A stretch of 64,000 nucleotides of DNA from Paenibacillus sedimenti (GCF_014534655.1 NZ_JACVVD010000001.1:62001-126000); one strand, 5' to 3'; counted from the stretch's first letter, positions 27,184 through 36,356 are shown. Program-made: numbers and translations. Notes: generated by a model not told the origin, from the letters alone.

Positions 27184-28671
27184 ATGACATCGAAAACACT
27201 TCATCGAGATGCATTGCTGAAAGCGGAAAACTCCATAGCCAAGGTAAAAGATGCGGTAAATAAAGACCTAATGCGCTTAAAATATCATTTTATGGCACCT
27301 GCCTACTGGATTAACGATCCTAACGGACTAATTTTCTATAAAGGTGAGTACCATTTGTTTTATCAGCATTATCCGTACGCCCCCGAGTGGGGGGCCATGC
27401 ACTGGGGACATGCGAAAAGCAAGGACCTGGTTCACTGGGAGCATCTTCCGATCGCACTCGCTCCGAGCGAGAGCTACGACTTGGATGAAAGAGGCGGTTG
27501 CTTCTCCGGGAGTGCTGTTGACGATAACGGCGTATTATCCGTGCTATATACGGGAACTGTCATCCGTGACGGCATCGTGATCCAGACGCAAAATCTAGCT
27601 ACCAGCAAAGACGGCATTACGTTTGAAAAATACGAGGGCAACCCGGTCATTTCCGCTCCCCCGGAGGACAGCTCCGCTAATTTCCGCGACCCTAAAGTCT
27701 GGAAGCATAACGACAAGTGGTATATGGTCGTGGGTTCGAGTAAAGACGGTAAAGGCAAGGCGCTTCTGTATAATTCGCCGAATTTGCGTCAGTGGGATTA
27801 TGTCGGCGTATTGGCTGAAAGCGACGGCACGATGGGCACGATGTGGGAATGCCCCGATTTCTTCCCGCTAGGAGACCGCTACGTTCTGATGATTTCCCCT
27901 ATGGGCATGGGTGAGCACAAAACCATCTATCTTGTCGGCGATATGGACTACGAAACAGGCAAATTCACATGGGATACGATGGGCGATGTGGATGCCGGTT
28001 TCGAATATTACGCTCCGCAATCTTTCCTGGATGCCAAGGGCAGAAGGATCATCATTGCTTGGATCAACGCGTGGGATTGGATGCCGTGGTTTAAAAACTT
28101 CGGTCCAACGGGGAAAAACAACTGGTGCGGTGCCATGTCGGCCCCAAGAACCGTGGAACTGGATGTGGATGGCAGGCTGAGATTCCCGCCGGTTGAAGAG
28201 CTTCAGGTGCTCCGGCGCGAACATTATCATCATGCGAATGCTAAAATCGTGCCAGGATCTCGACTGCTCCCGGATTACATAGCCAGTGATTGTTTGGAAA
28301 TAAAGGCCGAGTTCCAGCTGACCGGTTCCCAGGCGGAGGAAGTAGGTTTTGTTGTTAGAGCCTCCGAAGATCGCAAGCAGCAAACACTACTTAGCTACAA
28401 TCTGCATACGAGAGAACTGAGGTTTGACAGAAGTCAATCAGACGGATGGAGCGATGGGGTTCAAACTGTATGTATAGATGCCTCAGAGACGCTGCAGCTT
28501 CATATCTTTCTCGATACTTGTGTCATTGAAGCTTATGCGGACAACTACCGGGTAGCTTTGACCAACAATATTTATCCTGATCCATCAAGCATCTCTCTCG
28601 ATCTGTATGCGGTAGGAGATGCGGTGACAGTAAAGACTCTCGATATTTGGAAATTGCGTTCTGCTTGGTAA
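27184..28671 (+). CDS. GH32 fructan hydrolase / sucrose-6-phosphate hydrolase type
   Basis: A 495-residue cytoplasmic beta-fructofuranosidase-type enzyme. All three family signatures are present: nucleophile Asp45 in YWINDPNG, the transition-state stabiliser Asp169 in FRDPK, and acid/base Glu222 in WECPDFF. The five-bladed propeller is followed by the usual C-terminal beta-sandwich (from about residue 340). It would hydrolyse terminal beta-D-fructofuranosyl bonds in sucrose, inulin or levan oligosaccharides. It is the last gene of the importer-GH172-GH32 operon. A sucrose-phosphate substrate is less likely, since the locus has an ABC importer and no PTS gene or fructokinase. Confidence 0.94.
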   Translation: MTSKTLHRDALLKAENSIAKVKDAVNKDLMRLKYHFMAPAYWINDPNGLIFYKGEYHLFYQHYPYAPEWGAMHWGHAKSKDLVHWEHLPIALAPSESYDLDERGGCFSGSAVDDNGVLSVLYTGTVIRDGIVIQTQNLATSKDGITFEKYEGNPVISAPPEDSSANFRDPKVWKHNDKWYMVVGSSKDGKGKALLYNSPNLRQWDYVGVLAESDGTMGTMWECPDFFPLGDRYVLMISPMGMGEHKTIYLVGDMDYETGKFTWDTMGDVDAGFEYYAPQSFLDAKGRRIIIAWINAWDWMPWFKNFGPTGKNNWCGAMSAPRTVELDVDGRLRFPPVEELQVLRREHYHHANAKIVPGSRLLPDYIASDCLEIKAEFQLTGSQAEEVGFVVRASEDRKQQTLLSYNLHTRELRFDRSQSDGWSDGVQTVCIDASETLQLHIFLDTCVIEAYADNYRVALTNNIYPDPSSISLDLYAVGDAVTVKTLDIWKLRSAW

Positions 28672-28701
28672 TCTAGTTCGGACATTTTAAATAATTGATA
28701 T

Positions 28702-28740
28702 CTCCCTGTCTGCGCTGAGGCTGCTGACGGGGAGTTCTTT
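28702..28740 (+). terminator. Rho-independent terminator
   Basis: A nine-pair stem (CTCCCTGTC against GACGGGGAG, one wobble) with a loop of about 15 bases and TTCTTTCTT after it. It closes the fructan-type operon. Confidence 0.65.
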
Positions 28741-28916
28741 CTTATCCCACCAAAAAAAGCGATCGAATCTTTTTCGCCGAAAAAGGGGACGAAGCTGGCG
28801 ACATTTGCAGCTCCACTAATTGGATAAATGCATATAAAGAGTATTCCGGACGGCTGGTCCGAATTGAACGACCAATAAATGAAATGAATGGACAGACGAA
28901 GAAATTGGGGAAATAA
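28740..28916 (+). pseudogene. Unrecognised open-frame remnant
   Basis: A frame without start codon or ribosome site reads through about 58 codons (including FFAEKGDEAGD and ICSSTNWINAYKEYSGRL) to TAA 28914. The composition looks coding but I do not recognise the family. It may be the 3' end of a lost gene, or chance. Confidence 0.25.
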
Positions 28917-28966
28917 TCCTTCTTAGCAAAATAATGAACATAGAATATCCTTCTTAAGGAGGGAGT

Positions 28967-29038
28967 ATGAATTTGAAAGGAGAGCTTTTTATAAGGAGTG
29001 ACATTTATGTCAAAGAGAATACTGATTTTGACAGGTGA
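28967..29038 (+). CDS. Possible 23-residue leader peptide overlapping the PfpI-like gene
   Basis: ATG 28967 follows a very strong AAGGAGGGAG. The frame (MNLKGELFIRSDIYVKENT onward) ends at TGA 29036, 32 bases inside the next gene in a different frame. Translation of this ORF would pass through the ribosome site and start of the PfpI-like gene, so it could couple or attenuate its expression. No family is recognised; it may be an accidental ORF. Confidence 0.35.
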   Translation: MNLKGELFIRSDIYVKENTDFDR

Positions 29039-29591
29039 TGCAGTAGAAGCCTTAGAAGTATATTACCCGTACTTTCGGATACTGGAAGAAGGTTATGAGG
29101 CCGTAATTGCTTCGCCGAATAGAAAAGTACTGCGCACTGTCGTGCATGATTTCGAGGGATGGGATACATACACAGAAAAACCGGGCTATCAACTGGGATC
29201 GCATATCTCGTTTAGCGAAGTCATTCCCGAAGCGTACAACGGCTTGATCATTCCTGGCGGCAGAGCCCCGGAATACATCCGACTGGACAGACATATCCCC
29301 AGGATCGTCAGTCATTTTTTCGATAGGAACAAGCCCGTTGGCGCGATATGTCACGCTGTGCTTGTGCTGAATGCGTTGAATAAAAAATGGTACTTTGAAG
29401 GGCGAACCATGACCGCCTATCCTGCCTGCCGTTTCGATGTGGAAAATCTGGGTGCCTTCTATACAAACAAAACGCCATATGTAGACGGAAACCTTGTATC
29501 AGGACAATTATGGCCTGATCTTCCAGGTTTCATGAGAGAGTTTCTTAAGCTCATGAGGATCGAAGAGGGAATAGAAAATCCTTATGACTGA
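29007..29591 (+). CDS. DJ-1/PfpI family protein
   Basis: A 194-residue protein with the class I glutamine amidotransferase-like fold. ATG 29007 is set by AAGGAG at 28993-28998. The nucleophile elbow carries Cys in AICHAVLVL, and LIIPGGRAPEYIR is the preceding loop. Family members act as intracellular peptidases, glyoxalase III-like or stress-response proteins. The residue after the Cys is His, as in the Cys-His pairs of PfpI-type proteins. Activity cannot be decided from sequence. It stands alone between two operons. Confidence 0.9.
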   Translation: MSKRILILTGDAVEALEVYYPYFRILEEGYEAVIASPNRKVLRTVVHDFEGWDTYTEKPGYQLGSHISFSEVIPEAYNGLIIPGGRAPEYIRLDRHIPRIVSHFFDRNKPVGAICHAVLVLNALNKKWYFEGRTMTAYPACRFDVENLGAFYTNKTPYVDGNLVSGQLWPDLPGFMREFLKLMRIEEGIENPYD

Positions 29592-29817
29592 TTGCTTAGA
29601 AAGTACCGGGCAGGGATTGACGTGCAGAAAAGCGACTGCTATACTACTATAGCGTAAACTTTACGAACAAAGTTGTTTCTTTTACATGGAATAATTTATG
29701 GGTATTTCACGATAAAGCAAAGGGTACATAGCCGGACTTAAAGTCCGGCTTATGTATGGGTATTATCCGTAATTATTACACATTATACAATCTTAATAAT
29801 TTATAGTGGAGGAATGA
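29592..29817 (+). promoter_or_regulatory. Upstream region of the metal/peptide importer, with palindromic stem-loop
   Basis: A near-perfect inverted repeat at 29725-29756 has arms TACATA plus GCCGGACTT, a single-base centre and one bulged T. No T run follows, so a terminator is unlikely. It lies about 60 bases before the lipoprotein gene and could be an operator for a metal-responsive repressor or an RNA control element. The remainder is AT-rich and probably holds the promoter. Confidence 0.4.
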
Positions 29818-31353
29818 ATGATGTCTAATCGGTACATATCATTTTTGTTTTTACTTCTAGTAGCTATTTTTTTGGCAGCTTGCTCTTCAAACGCTACTTA
29901 TAAACAAGGTGAGGAGAAAAAAAAGGTAAACCTGCTCTTTAATTTTGCAACAAGCTCGCTTGATCCGAATGTGGATACAAGTTATGTGTCGCTTCGCGCA
30001 GGAATAACGGAAACATTGGTACACCTCAATGATACGAACTTAACGATTGAACCGTGGCTTGCAAAAAGCTGGGATAGTAAAGATGGCCAAATATGGAAGA
30101 TTGAACTCAGGGACGGGGTAACCTTTCAAAACGGCAAAACGATGAATGGATCAGCTGTGAAAGCCTCTCTGGAGCGGGCAATAAAAGATAGTCGTGCGAT
30201 AAAGAACGCATTGCGCATTGAATCGATAGAAGCAAATGCAAATACATTGACGATTAAGACAACGGTTCCTTTTCCCGAATTTCCATCAGAATTGGTTCAT
30301 CCAAATACTTCGATTATCGACGTAACGGAAACGGATTATATTAATAAGCCGATTGGGACCGGCCCCTTTGCCGTGTCATCATTTACGCCGGGTACCGCAG
30401 TGGACCTGATCCGTTATGACGGTTACTGGAACGGACCTGCAAAACTGGAGTCAGCAAGATTCTCGTTTAATGCGGATGCGAATGCCCGCTCACTTGCACT
30501 ACAATCAGGAGCCGCTGATATCGTGTTCCGACCTGCAGTAGAATCCCTGGAAAATTTGAAAGCTGTCAAAGGTGTGACCATCGACTCCACATCCACTTTC
30601 CGGGTGCATCAAATGACGATGAATCTGGAACGGAAGCCCCTTCAAGACGTCAATGTTCGTAAGGCAGTAGATGCATTAATTGATCGTAAAGCTATTGTTG
30701 AGACCATTTTAAAGGGACATGCAGAAGTTGCTGCAGGACCATTCCCGTCTACTTTTTCATTTGCGCCAGACTATCCTGAGAAAAAGAGTGGTCTGGAGGC
30801 TGCTAGAACATATCTCAAAGAAGCAGGATATACAGAAGCCAATGGCGTCATGCAAAAAAATGGCGAACCGCTCACATTTAAACTCCTGACTTACAGTTCG
30901 CGTGCTGACTTACCCTTAATCGCACAAGTTTTTCAATCAGATGCTGGCAAGTTGGGAATTAACGTGAAAATCCAACTGATCGAAAAGCCTGAAGAGTATA
31001 TGGCTGCCAATCGAGATTGGGATTTAACAACCTACAGTAATTTAACTGCACCTCGCGGTGATGCAGGTTACTATTTAAATGCAACGTTTCATCCAAAGGG
31101 CGCTTTGAACTTCAGCGGTGCGGATGACGATAAATTAACATCTCTGATCGACGAATTAAACGCAACAGTCGGACAAGAAAAGCGTTCGGTTATAGCGGAA
31201 AAAATTGCAATGTATGTAGATGAACAAGTGTATAATTCGTTTGTTTTGCATCCGAATACACTAGTCGCTTATAAGTCTGATAAAGTTAAAAACTGGATGA
31301 CATCCCGAAGTGAATACTATATGCTGACGAATGAATTGGATGTGAACAAGTAA
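29818..31353 (+). CDS. Family 5 solute-binding lipoprotein, NikA/CntA/OppA type
   Basis: A 511-residue lipoprotein with signal peptide and lipobox LAAC (ATG 29818 or 29821, both near GTGGAGG). It belongs to the family 5 (peptide/nickel) binding proteins: LVHLNDTNLTIEPWLAKSW, LRDGVTFQNGKTMNG, then PIGTGPFAVSSF and VRKAVDALIDRKAIVE. Overall resemblance is strongest to nickel or opine-metallophore binding subunits (NikA, CntA) rather than to general OppA. The gene begins a tightly packed six-gene set with two permeases, two ATPases and a MATE exporter. Whether it binds free nickel, a metal-opine complex or a peptide cannot be settled from sequence. Confidence 0.88.
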   Translation: MMSNRYISFLFLLLVAIFLAACSSNATYKQGEEKKKVNLLFNFATSSLDPNVDTSYVSLRAGITETLVHLNDTNLTIEPWLAKSWDSKDGQIWKIELRDGVTFQNGKTMNGSAVKASLERAIKDSRAIKNALRIESIEANANTLTIKTTVPFPEFPSELVHPNTSIIDVTETDYINKPIGTGPFAVSSFTPGTAVDLIRYDGYWNGPAKLESARFSFNADANARSLALQSGAADIVFRPAVESLENLKAVKGVTIDSTSTFRVHQMTMNLERKPLQDVNVRKAVDALIDRKAIVETILKGHAEVAAGPFPSTFSFAPDYPEKKSGLEAARTYLKEAGYTEANGVMQKNGEPLTFKLLTYSSRADLPLIAQVFQSDAGKLGINVKIQLIEKPEEYMAANRDWDLTTYSNLTAPRGDAGYYLNATFHPKGALNFSGADDDKLTSLIDELNATVGQEKRSVIAEKIAMYVDEQVYNSFVLHPNTLVAYKSDKVKNWMTSRSEYYMLTNELDVNK

Positions 31354-32298
31354 ATGCTTCAGATTCTAGGCCGGCGATTAATCGAGGTCATGATCTTTCT
31401 TCTTGTCATTACGTTTATCAGCTTTCTCTTTGTGCGTCTAGCTCCGGGTGATCCGGTTCTATCCATTCTTAGAGTCGATGATGTGTCGGTTACGAATGAA
31501 CAAGTCGAAGCTTTACGCGAAGAATTAGGGTTTAACGACCCGCTTTTAGTCCAGTATGGCCGCTGGTTTGCTGACTTTGTCAAATTAGATTTCGGGAATT
31601 CATATATTACGAATCAGCCTGTGATGGAGATGATTTTAAGTGGACTGCCTGCAACAATTGAATTGACAATTGGTTCGCTGATTGTCATGCTCAGTGTGGC
31701 TATTCCCCTTGGCTCACTCGGTGCCCTTTATCGCGGAAGTTGGATTGACCAGATAAGCCGGGGAGTGTCGTTGCTTGGCGCAGCTATCCCGAGTTTTTGG
31801 CTGGCACTGATTTTCATTGATTTATTTGCAGTTCGATGGGGGATTCTCCCTCCAATGGGAAGGGACGGACTTATTTCTGCCGTCCTTCCCTCCATTACTT
31901 TAGGACTTGCCATCACAAGCGTTTACGTCCGTTTATTGCGTTCGAGCTTGCTTGACTCTCTAAGCAATGAATTTATACGGGCAGCACGTTCAAGGGGATT
32001 GTCGGAAATGCGGATTTTTTTCGCCCATGCATTTCGCTATAGCCTTCCGCCAGTTATTACCGTATTCGGTGTCAGCCTGGGCAGCTTGATCGGCGGAGTT
32101 GTCGTTATTGAAGTTATTTTCGCCTACCCTGGTATCGGCAAGATGGTGGTTGATTCGATCAGATCGCGTGATTACCCGGTGATCCAAGGGTACATTTTGA
32201 TCATGGCGATTATCGTTTTTCTTGTAAATAGCGCTGTCGATTTATCTTATCGGTATTTAAACCCGGAGCTAAGATTAAGGGAAAGGAAGAACAGCTGA
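31354..32298 (+). CDS. ABC transporter permease, NikB/DppB type
   Basis: A 314-residue permease whose ATG directly follows the lipoprotein's stop. The N-terminus LGRRLIEVMIFLLVITFISF is the typical first helix. The loop LGFNDPLLVQYGRWF and the cytoplasmic coupling segment FIRAARSRGLSEMRIF (EAA-like) identify the DppB/NikB subfamily. It forms the channel with the next gene product. Confidence 0.93.
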   Translation: MLQILGRRLIEVMIFLLVITFISFLFVRLAPGDPVLSILRVDDVSVTNEQVEALREELGFNDPLLVQYGRWFADFVKLDFGNSYITNQPVMEMILSGLPATIELTIGSLIVMLSVAIPLGSLGALYRGSWIDQISRGVSLLGAAIPSFWLALIFIDLFAVRWGILPPMGRDGLISAVLPSITLGLAITSVYVRLLRSSLLDSLSNEFIRAARSRGLSEMRIFFAHAFRYSLPPVITVFGVSLGSLIGGVVVIEVIFAYPGIGKMVVDSIRSRDYPVIQGYILIMAIIVFLVNSAVDLSYRYLNPELRLRERKNS

Positions 32299-33146
32299 TG
32301 GAGTTAGTGATTGCAAAGGAAAGCAAGAATAGTAAGAAGCGTTGGAAAGTTGCCGCTCTGCTCTTCATGCTAGCTTTGTCGGTGGTTGTTGTAGCATACA
32401 CCTTCCTTGTCCTGAAGTATGACCCGTCTTTGGTCAATCTGGCTGAAAGATTATTGCCGGTGAGCTTCGAACATCCGCTCGGCACAGATCATCTGGGGCG
32501 TGATGTATTGACACGTCTTCTGCTTGGCTCTCAGCTGACAGTTGGGTACGGTCTCTTGGCACTGCTGGTTGCAGTTGTGATCGGTGTACCGTTTGGTGTA
32601 TTGGCCGGATTTAAAGGAGGTCTTATCGATCGGATTTTTATGCGAATAGCAGACGCTTTCCTGTCGTTTCCGGATACAATCGTTGCGATCGTGTTGAGCG
32701 GTTTACTGGGTGCGGGTATTGAAAATCTGTTACTCGCAATAGTGGTGGTAAAATGGGTTAATTATGCCCGGCTTGTGCGCAGTACAGTGTTGACTGAACG
32801 CCAGAAAGACTATATTACGATTGCTAAAATAAATGGTCTTCATACTGGCCGAATAATGACGAAACATCTGTTTCCCCATATTATCGGGAATGTACTCGTG
32901 CTTGCCAGCCTTGATTTAGGAAAAATTATTCTATTGATTTCATCTCTTTCGTATATCGGACTCGGTGCGCAGCCCCCGGCACCGGAATGGGGTGCGATGC
33001 TCAATGATGCTCGTCCTCATTTTCAATCCAATCCGTCTTTAATGATTTATCCGGGAATAATGATTGTGTTTGTCGTTCTTCTGTCCAACTTACTCGGCGA
33101 TTACTTGCGTGATAAATTCGATGTGAAAAAAGAGGTTGAAAAGTGA
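32298..33146 (+). CDS. ABC transporter permease, NikC/DppC type
   Basis: A 282-residue permease overlapping the previous stop by one base. HPLGTDHLGRDVLTRLL is the signature of DppC/NikC subunits, and YITIAKINGLHTGRIM is the ATPase-coupling loop. It overlaps the following ATPase gene by four bases, consistent with translational coupling across the operon. Confidence 0.93.
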   Translation: MELVIAKESKNSKKRWKVAALLFMLALSVVVVAYTFLVLKYDPSLVNLAERLLPVSFEHPLGTDHLGRDVLTRLLLGSQLTVGYGLLALLVAVVIGVPFGVLAGFKGGLIDRIFMRIADAFLSFPDTIVAIVLSGLLGAGIENLLLAIVVVKWVNYARLVRSTVLTERQKDYITIAKINGLHTGRIMTKHLFPHIIGNVLVLASLDLGKIILLISSLSYIGLGAQPPAPEWGAMLNDARPHFQSNPSLMIYPGIMIVFVVLLSNLLGDYLRDKFDVKKEVEK

Positions 33147-33943
33147 GCATTTTAACCGTGAATCATCTGTCCATTGCTGGTAGGCAAAATGGGATCGTTC
33201 ATGATATTTCGTTTGAAATACATGAGGGAGAGTGGTTTGCGCTTGTTGGCCAAAGCGGCAGCGGCAAGAGTATGACTGCATCGGCAATCGGACAGCTGCT
33301 GTCCCCTAACCTACAAGCGACAGGCGAAATATGGTATGAAGATAAAAATTTAATAACTCTCTCCTCCTCTGAAATGCGTCAAATTCGAGGGAAACGTCTG
33401 TCTTATATCTTTCAAGATTACCAAGGGTCCTTTACTCCTTTTCTAACGATAGGGTATCACTTCGAGGAATATCAACGGAGACATCTAACGCTGTCCAAAA
33501 CAGAAAGAATACGGCAAGCCAAGTCAGCGCTTGTCTCTGTGGGCCTATCTGAAGAAATCTACACCAGATATCCATTTCAATTAAGCGGAGGACAACTGCA
33601 GCGAGTATCCATTGCGATTGCACTCCTGCTTAAACCGGATATACTGATAGCCGACGAGCCTACTACGGCCTTAGACAGTGTATCTTCTTTCAGAGTTCTG
33701 GAACTATTATCCCGTATGCAAGAGGAAACCGGCTGTGCGATTTTGTTCATTACCCATGATCTGCGTCACGTAAAGAAATATGCAGACCGCATTGCGGTTA
33801 TGAAAGACGGAGTAATCATTGAAACAGGTGATAAAAACGAGGTGCTGAATCATCCGAAGCATGCTTATACCGATTTGCTGATCCAATCATCGCCATCACT
33901 TAGAAGCCTGAACCCACTAACTTTTGCAGGAGTGATACGATGA
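33143..33943 (+). CDS. ABC transporter ATPase, NikD/DppD type
   Basis: A 266-residue nucleotide-binding subunit starting at GTG 33143. Walker A GQSGSGKS, signature LSGGQ, Walker B ILIADEPTTALD and the switch His in FITHDLRH are all intact. It energises import through the two permeases together with the ATPase encoded next, with which it overlaps by four bases. Confidence 0.95.
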   Translation: MSILTVNHLSIAGRQNGIVHDISFEIHEGEWFALVGQSGSGKSMTASAIGQLLSPNLQATGEIWYEDKNLITLSSSEMRQIRGKRLSYIFQDYQGSFTPFLTIGYHFEEYQRRHLTLSKTERIRQAKSALVSVGLSEEIYTRYPFQLSGGQLQRVSIAIALLLKPDILIADEPTTALDSVSSFRVLELLSRMQEETGCAILFITHDLRHVKKYADRIAVMKDGVIIETGDKNEVLNHPKHAYTDLLIQSSPSLRSLNPLTFAGVIR

Positions 33944-34704
33944 ATCTGTTGGAAGTAAATCATGTCTATAAAACGTACGATCATGGAACCGCCGTGCTCC
34001 AGGACGTGAATTTTACGATGGAGAAGAAGCAATGTCTCGGCCTTGTGGGCGAGAGCGGGTGCGGTAAAAGCACGCTTGCTCGCTGCCTTTTAAACATGGA
34101 GCCGATCGATAAGGGGAGTATTCTGTTCGAGGGCACACCTCTTCATAACAAAAATGAACGCAGTTTAAGACCCTATCGAAAAAATATCCAAGCGGTTTTA
34201 CAAAATCCTTCTGCAGCGTTGAATCCAAAGCTAAAAATAATAGATTCGTTGATGGATCCCTATTTGCAATTCGGCGATCAGGCTAAGATGAAACACTTTC
34301 ATTATACGAATAAAAATGACTTTGCCGCACAGCTGTTGGAAGCTGTAGAACTTCCGGCAAGTCTGGCCAATCGTTATCCTCATGAACTGAGCGGCGGACA
34401 GAAGCAGCGAGCGACCATTGCTCGAGCTATTAGCATTGAACCCGCAATTATTATTCTGGACGAACCGACTTCGAGTCTTGATGTTCTGTCTCAAGCCGCC
34501 GTTCTCCGTTTACTGGACGGGCTGCGAGAGCAGTTAGGCACCTCTTATCTCTTCATTTCACATGACCTTTCGGCTGTGTATGCGATGAGCCAAAAAATAA
34601 TGGTGATGAAGGGCGGTATCATAGTGGACCGATTTGAAAAGGAAGATCTCTTTGCTGCGGAACGCCATCCGTATACACAAGAGCTCATTTCCATGTTTGA
34701 ATGA
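33940..34704 (+). CDS. ABC transporter ATPase, NikE/DppF type
   Basis: A 254-residue nucleotide-binding subunit. Walker A GESGCGKST, signature LSGGQ, Walker B IIILDEPTSSLD and switch His in FISHDLSA are present. It lacks the long C-terminal oligopeptide domain of DppF, as is common in nickel-type systems. Its stop codon overlaps the start of the MATE gene. Confidence 0.95.
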   Translation: MNLLEVNHVYKTYDHGTAVLQDVNFTMEKKQCLGLVGESGCGKSTLARCLLNMEPIDKGSILFEGTPLHNKNERSLRPYRKNIQAVLQNPSAALNPKLKIIDSLMDPYLQFGDQAKMKHFHYTNKNDFAAQLLEAVELPASLANRYPHELSGGQKQRATIARAISIEPAIIILDEPTSSLDVLSQAAVLRLLDGLREQLGTSYLFISHDLSAVYAMSQKIMVMKGGIIVDRFEKEDLFAAERHPYTQELISMFE

Positions 34705-36044
34705 TGAATACGAATATCTCCCTTAAATTACCCTCTCACCGGGCATACTTGGCTTTGGCTTTGCCGTTAACGATTTCGACAATAACGACTCCTCTCCTCG
34801 GGGCGGCTGACACGGCAATTATCGGTCATTTGAACAACCCGGCCTATTTGGGAGGCGTTGCCGTCGGTACGCTTATTTTCAATACATTGTATTGGCTGTT
34901 CGGATTTCTTAGAGTGAGCACCTCTGCATTTACGGCACAGGCCGTTGGCTCGGGGGACAAGGATGAGGGAATCGCAGCCCTGATTCGTCCGCTGATCATC
35001 GCTTTATTTATCGGTATGGTCTTCATCGCCCTCCAGAAACCGATTTTGAGTGCAGCACTTTACTTTATTCAACCCGAACCGGATGTTTCCATTCAGGCGG
35101 CCCAGTATTTCATTATTCGGATATGGGGCGCACCGCTTACACTCATTAATTATGTTCTTATCGGATGGTTAATGGGCTTGACCCGTCTGAAGGCGACCCT
35201 GTTCATGCAGATTTTTATGAATGTATTGAATATTGCCCTCGATTTGGTTTTCGTCCAGGTGTTTCATTGGAATGTTGCCGGTGTAGCGGCAGCTACTTTG
35301 ATAGCCGAAGGGACAGCATGTGTGCTCGGTATCTTTCTTATTGTTCGATCCCAGATGTGGAAGCAGTGGCGAAAAGATATGGCTTCCCGATGGAAGGAAT
35401 GGTTCCGGGTTTCTGAATGGAAAAAAAATATGTCTGCCAACGGGGACCTCATGATCCGAACCGCCTGTCTGTTGGTCATGTTCAATCTGTTCACCTCGCA
35501 GAGCGCCGGTCTTGGAACTGATGTGCTGGCGGCCAATGCCATTTTGCTGCAAATTCACTATATCATGGCTTACTTCTTTGATGGCTTCGGCAATGCCAGC
35601 AGTATATACGCAGGACAAGCCCGTGGAGCCAGCAGCATTCGGCTTATGAGAAGGACGCTCAAACTTTCCTGGATATGGACAGTTGTCGCTGCGCTTTCCA
35701 TGAGCTTCGTATATGGGTGGATCAAGCGGCCGACGATTGCCTTTTTTACGGAACATGTTGTTATACAAGACCTCGCAAATACTTATAGCCATTGGCTGAT
35801 CTGGTTTCCGATCAGCGCCGGTTTCGGACTCGTTTTCTATGGTGTGTTCACAGGAATGACGATTACGTATCCCATCCGTAATTCCATGTTGATTTCACTG
35901 GTCCTGTTTCTGCTGGCTGTGGCAAGCATCGTTCCTTCTTACCACAACAATGGACTTTGGTTTTCGTTTCTTGTTTTCGCTTTGGGAAGATCCGTGTTTC
36001 TTGTTCTGTACATTCCGCATTTGATCAGGAAGGTCAATCATTAA
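34701..36044 (+). CDS. MATE-family efflux protein, DinF-like
   Basis: A 447-residue membrane protein with about twelve predicted helices. It belongs to the MATE superfamily (LALPLTISTITTPLLGAADT at the start and FMQIFMNVLNIALDLVFV in the middle, as in DinF-like members). These are Na+- or H+-driven exporters of organic cations, siderophores or toxins. It starts inside the last codons of the ATPase gene (ATGA overlap), so it is translated with the importer. In staphylococcal and other metallophore loci an exporter of the metallophore sits in this position, though from another superfamily. A role in exporting a metal-binding compound is therefore a reasonable guess. Confidence 0.9.
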   Translation: MMNTNISLKLPSHRAYLALALPLTISTITTPLLGAADTAIIGHLNNPAYLGGVAVGTLIFNTLYWLFGFLRVSTSAFTAQAVGSGDKDEGIAALIRPLIIALFIGMVFIALQKPILSAALYFIQPEPDVSIQAAQYFIIRIWGAPLTLINYVLIGWLMGLTRLKATLFMQIFMNVLNIALDLVFVQVFHWNVAGVAAATLIAEGTACVLGIFLIVRSQMWKQWRKDMASRWKEWFRVSEWKKNMSANGDLMIRTACLLVMFNLFTSQSAGLGTDVLAANAILLQIHYIMAYFFDGFGNASSIYAGQARGASSIRLMRRTLKLSWIWTVVAALSMSFVYGWIKRPTIAFFTEHVVIQDLANTYSHWLIWFPISAGFGLVFYGVFTGMTITYPIRNSMLISLVLFLLAVASIVPSYHNNGLWFSFLVFALGRSVFLVLYIPHLIRKVNH

Positions 36045-36356
36045 TTGCTTGATATTTTGTTACTCTTTACCCAGAGCAATAGCCTTATCGAGAAGGCGTG
36101 GGCACGAGAAAAATGCGCTAGCATTATGGGATAAAGAGAATAAATTTTGCATGCAAATAACGCTAGTTGTTGCTGAACTTACGGAAACAAGAGTACAATA
36201 AACCATTGAGCTGGTACTGAGATAATTCAGTGGCAGCTTATTGTATTTACGCAGAGTTTCCTCATGCTTAATAATTCATGAACCTAAACAACTAGATCTT
36301 TGTCTTTATATACAGAAGCTCAGCTGAAGCTCTATTAGAAAGCCGAAGGAGGTGCT
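36045..36356. other. Intergenic region with an imperfect stem-loop
   Basis: 312 bases without a recognisable gene. At 36195-36244 an imperfect hairpin has outer arms ACAATAA/TTATTGT and an inner stem with ACTGA/TCAGT. No T run follows. The promoter of the sigma-factor gene should lie near 36240-36330 but no convincing hexamers are seen. Confidence 0.35.
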
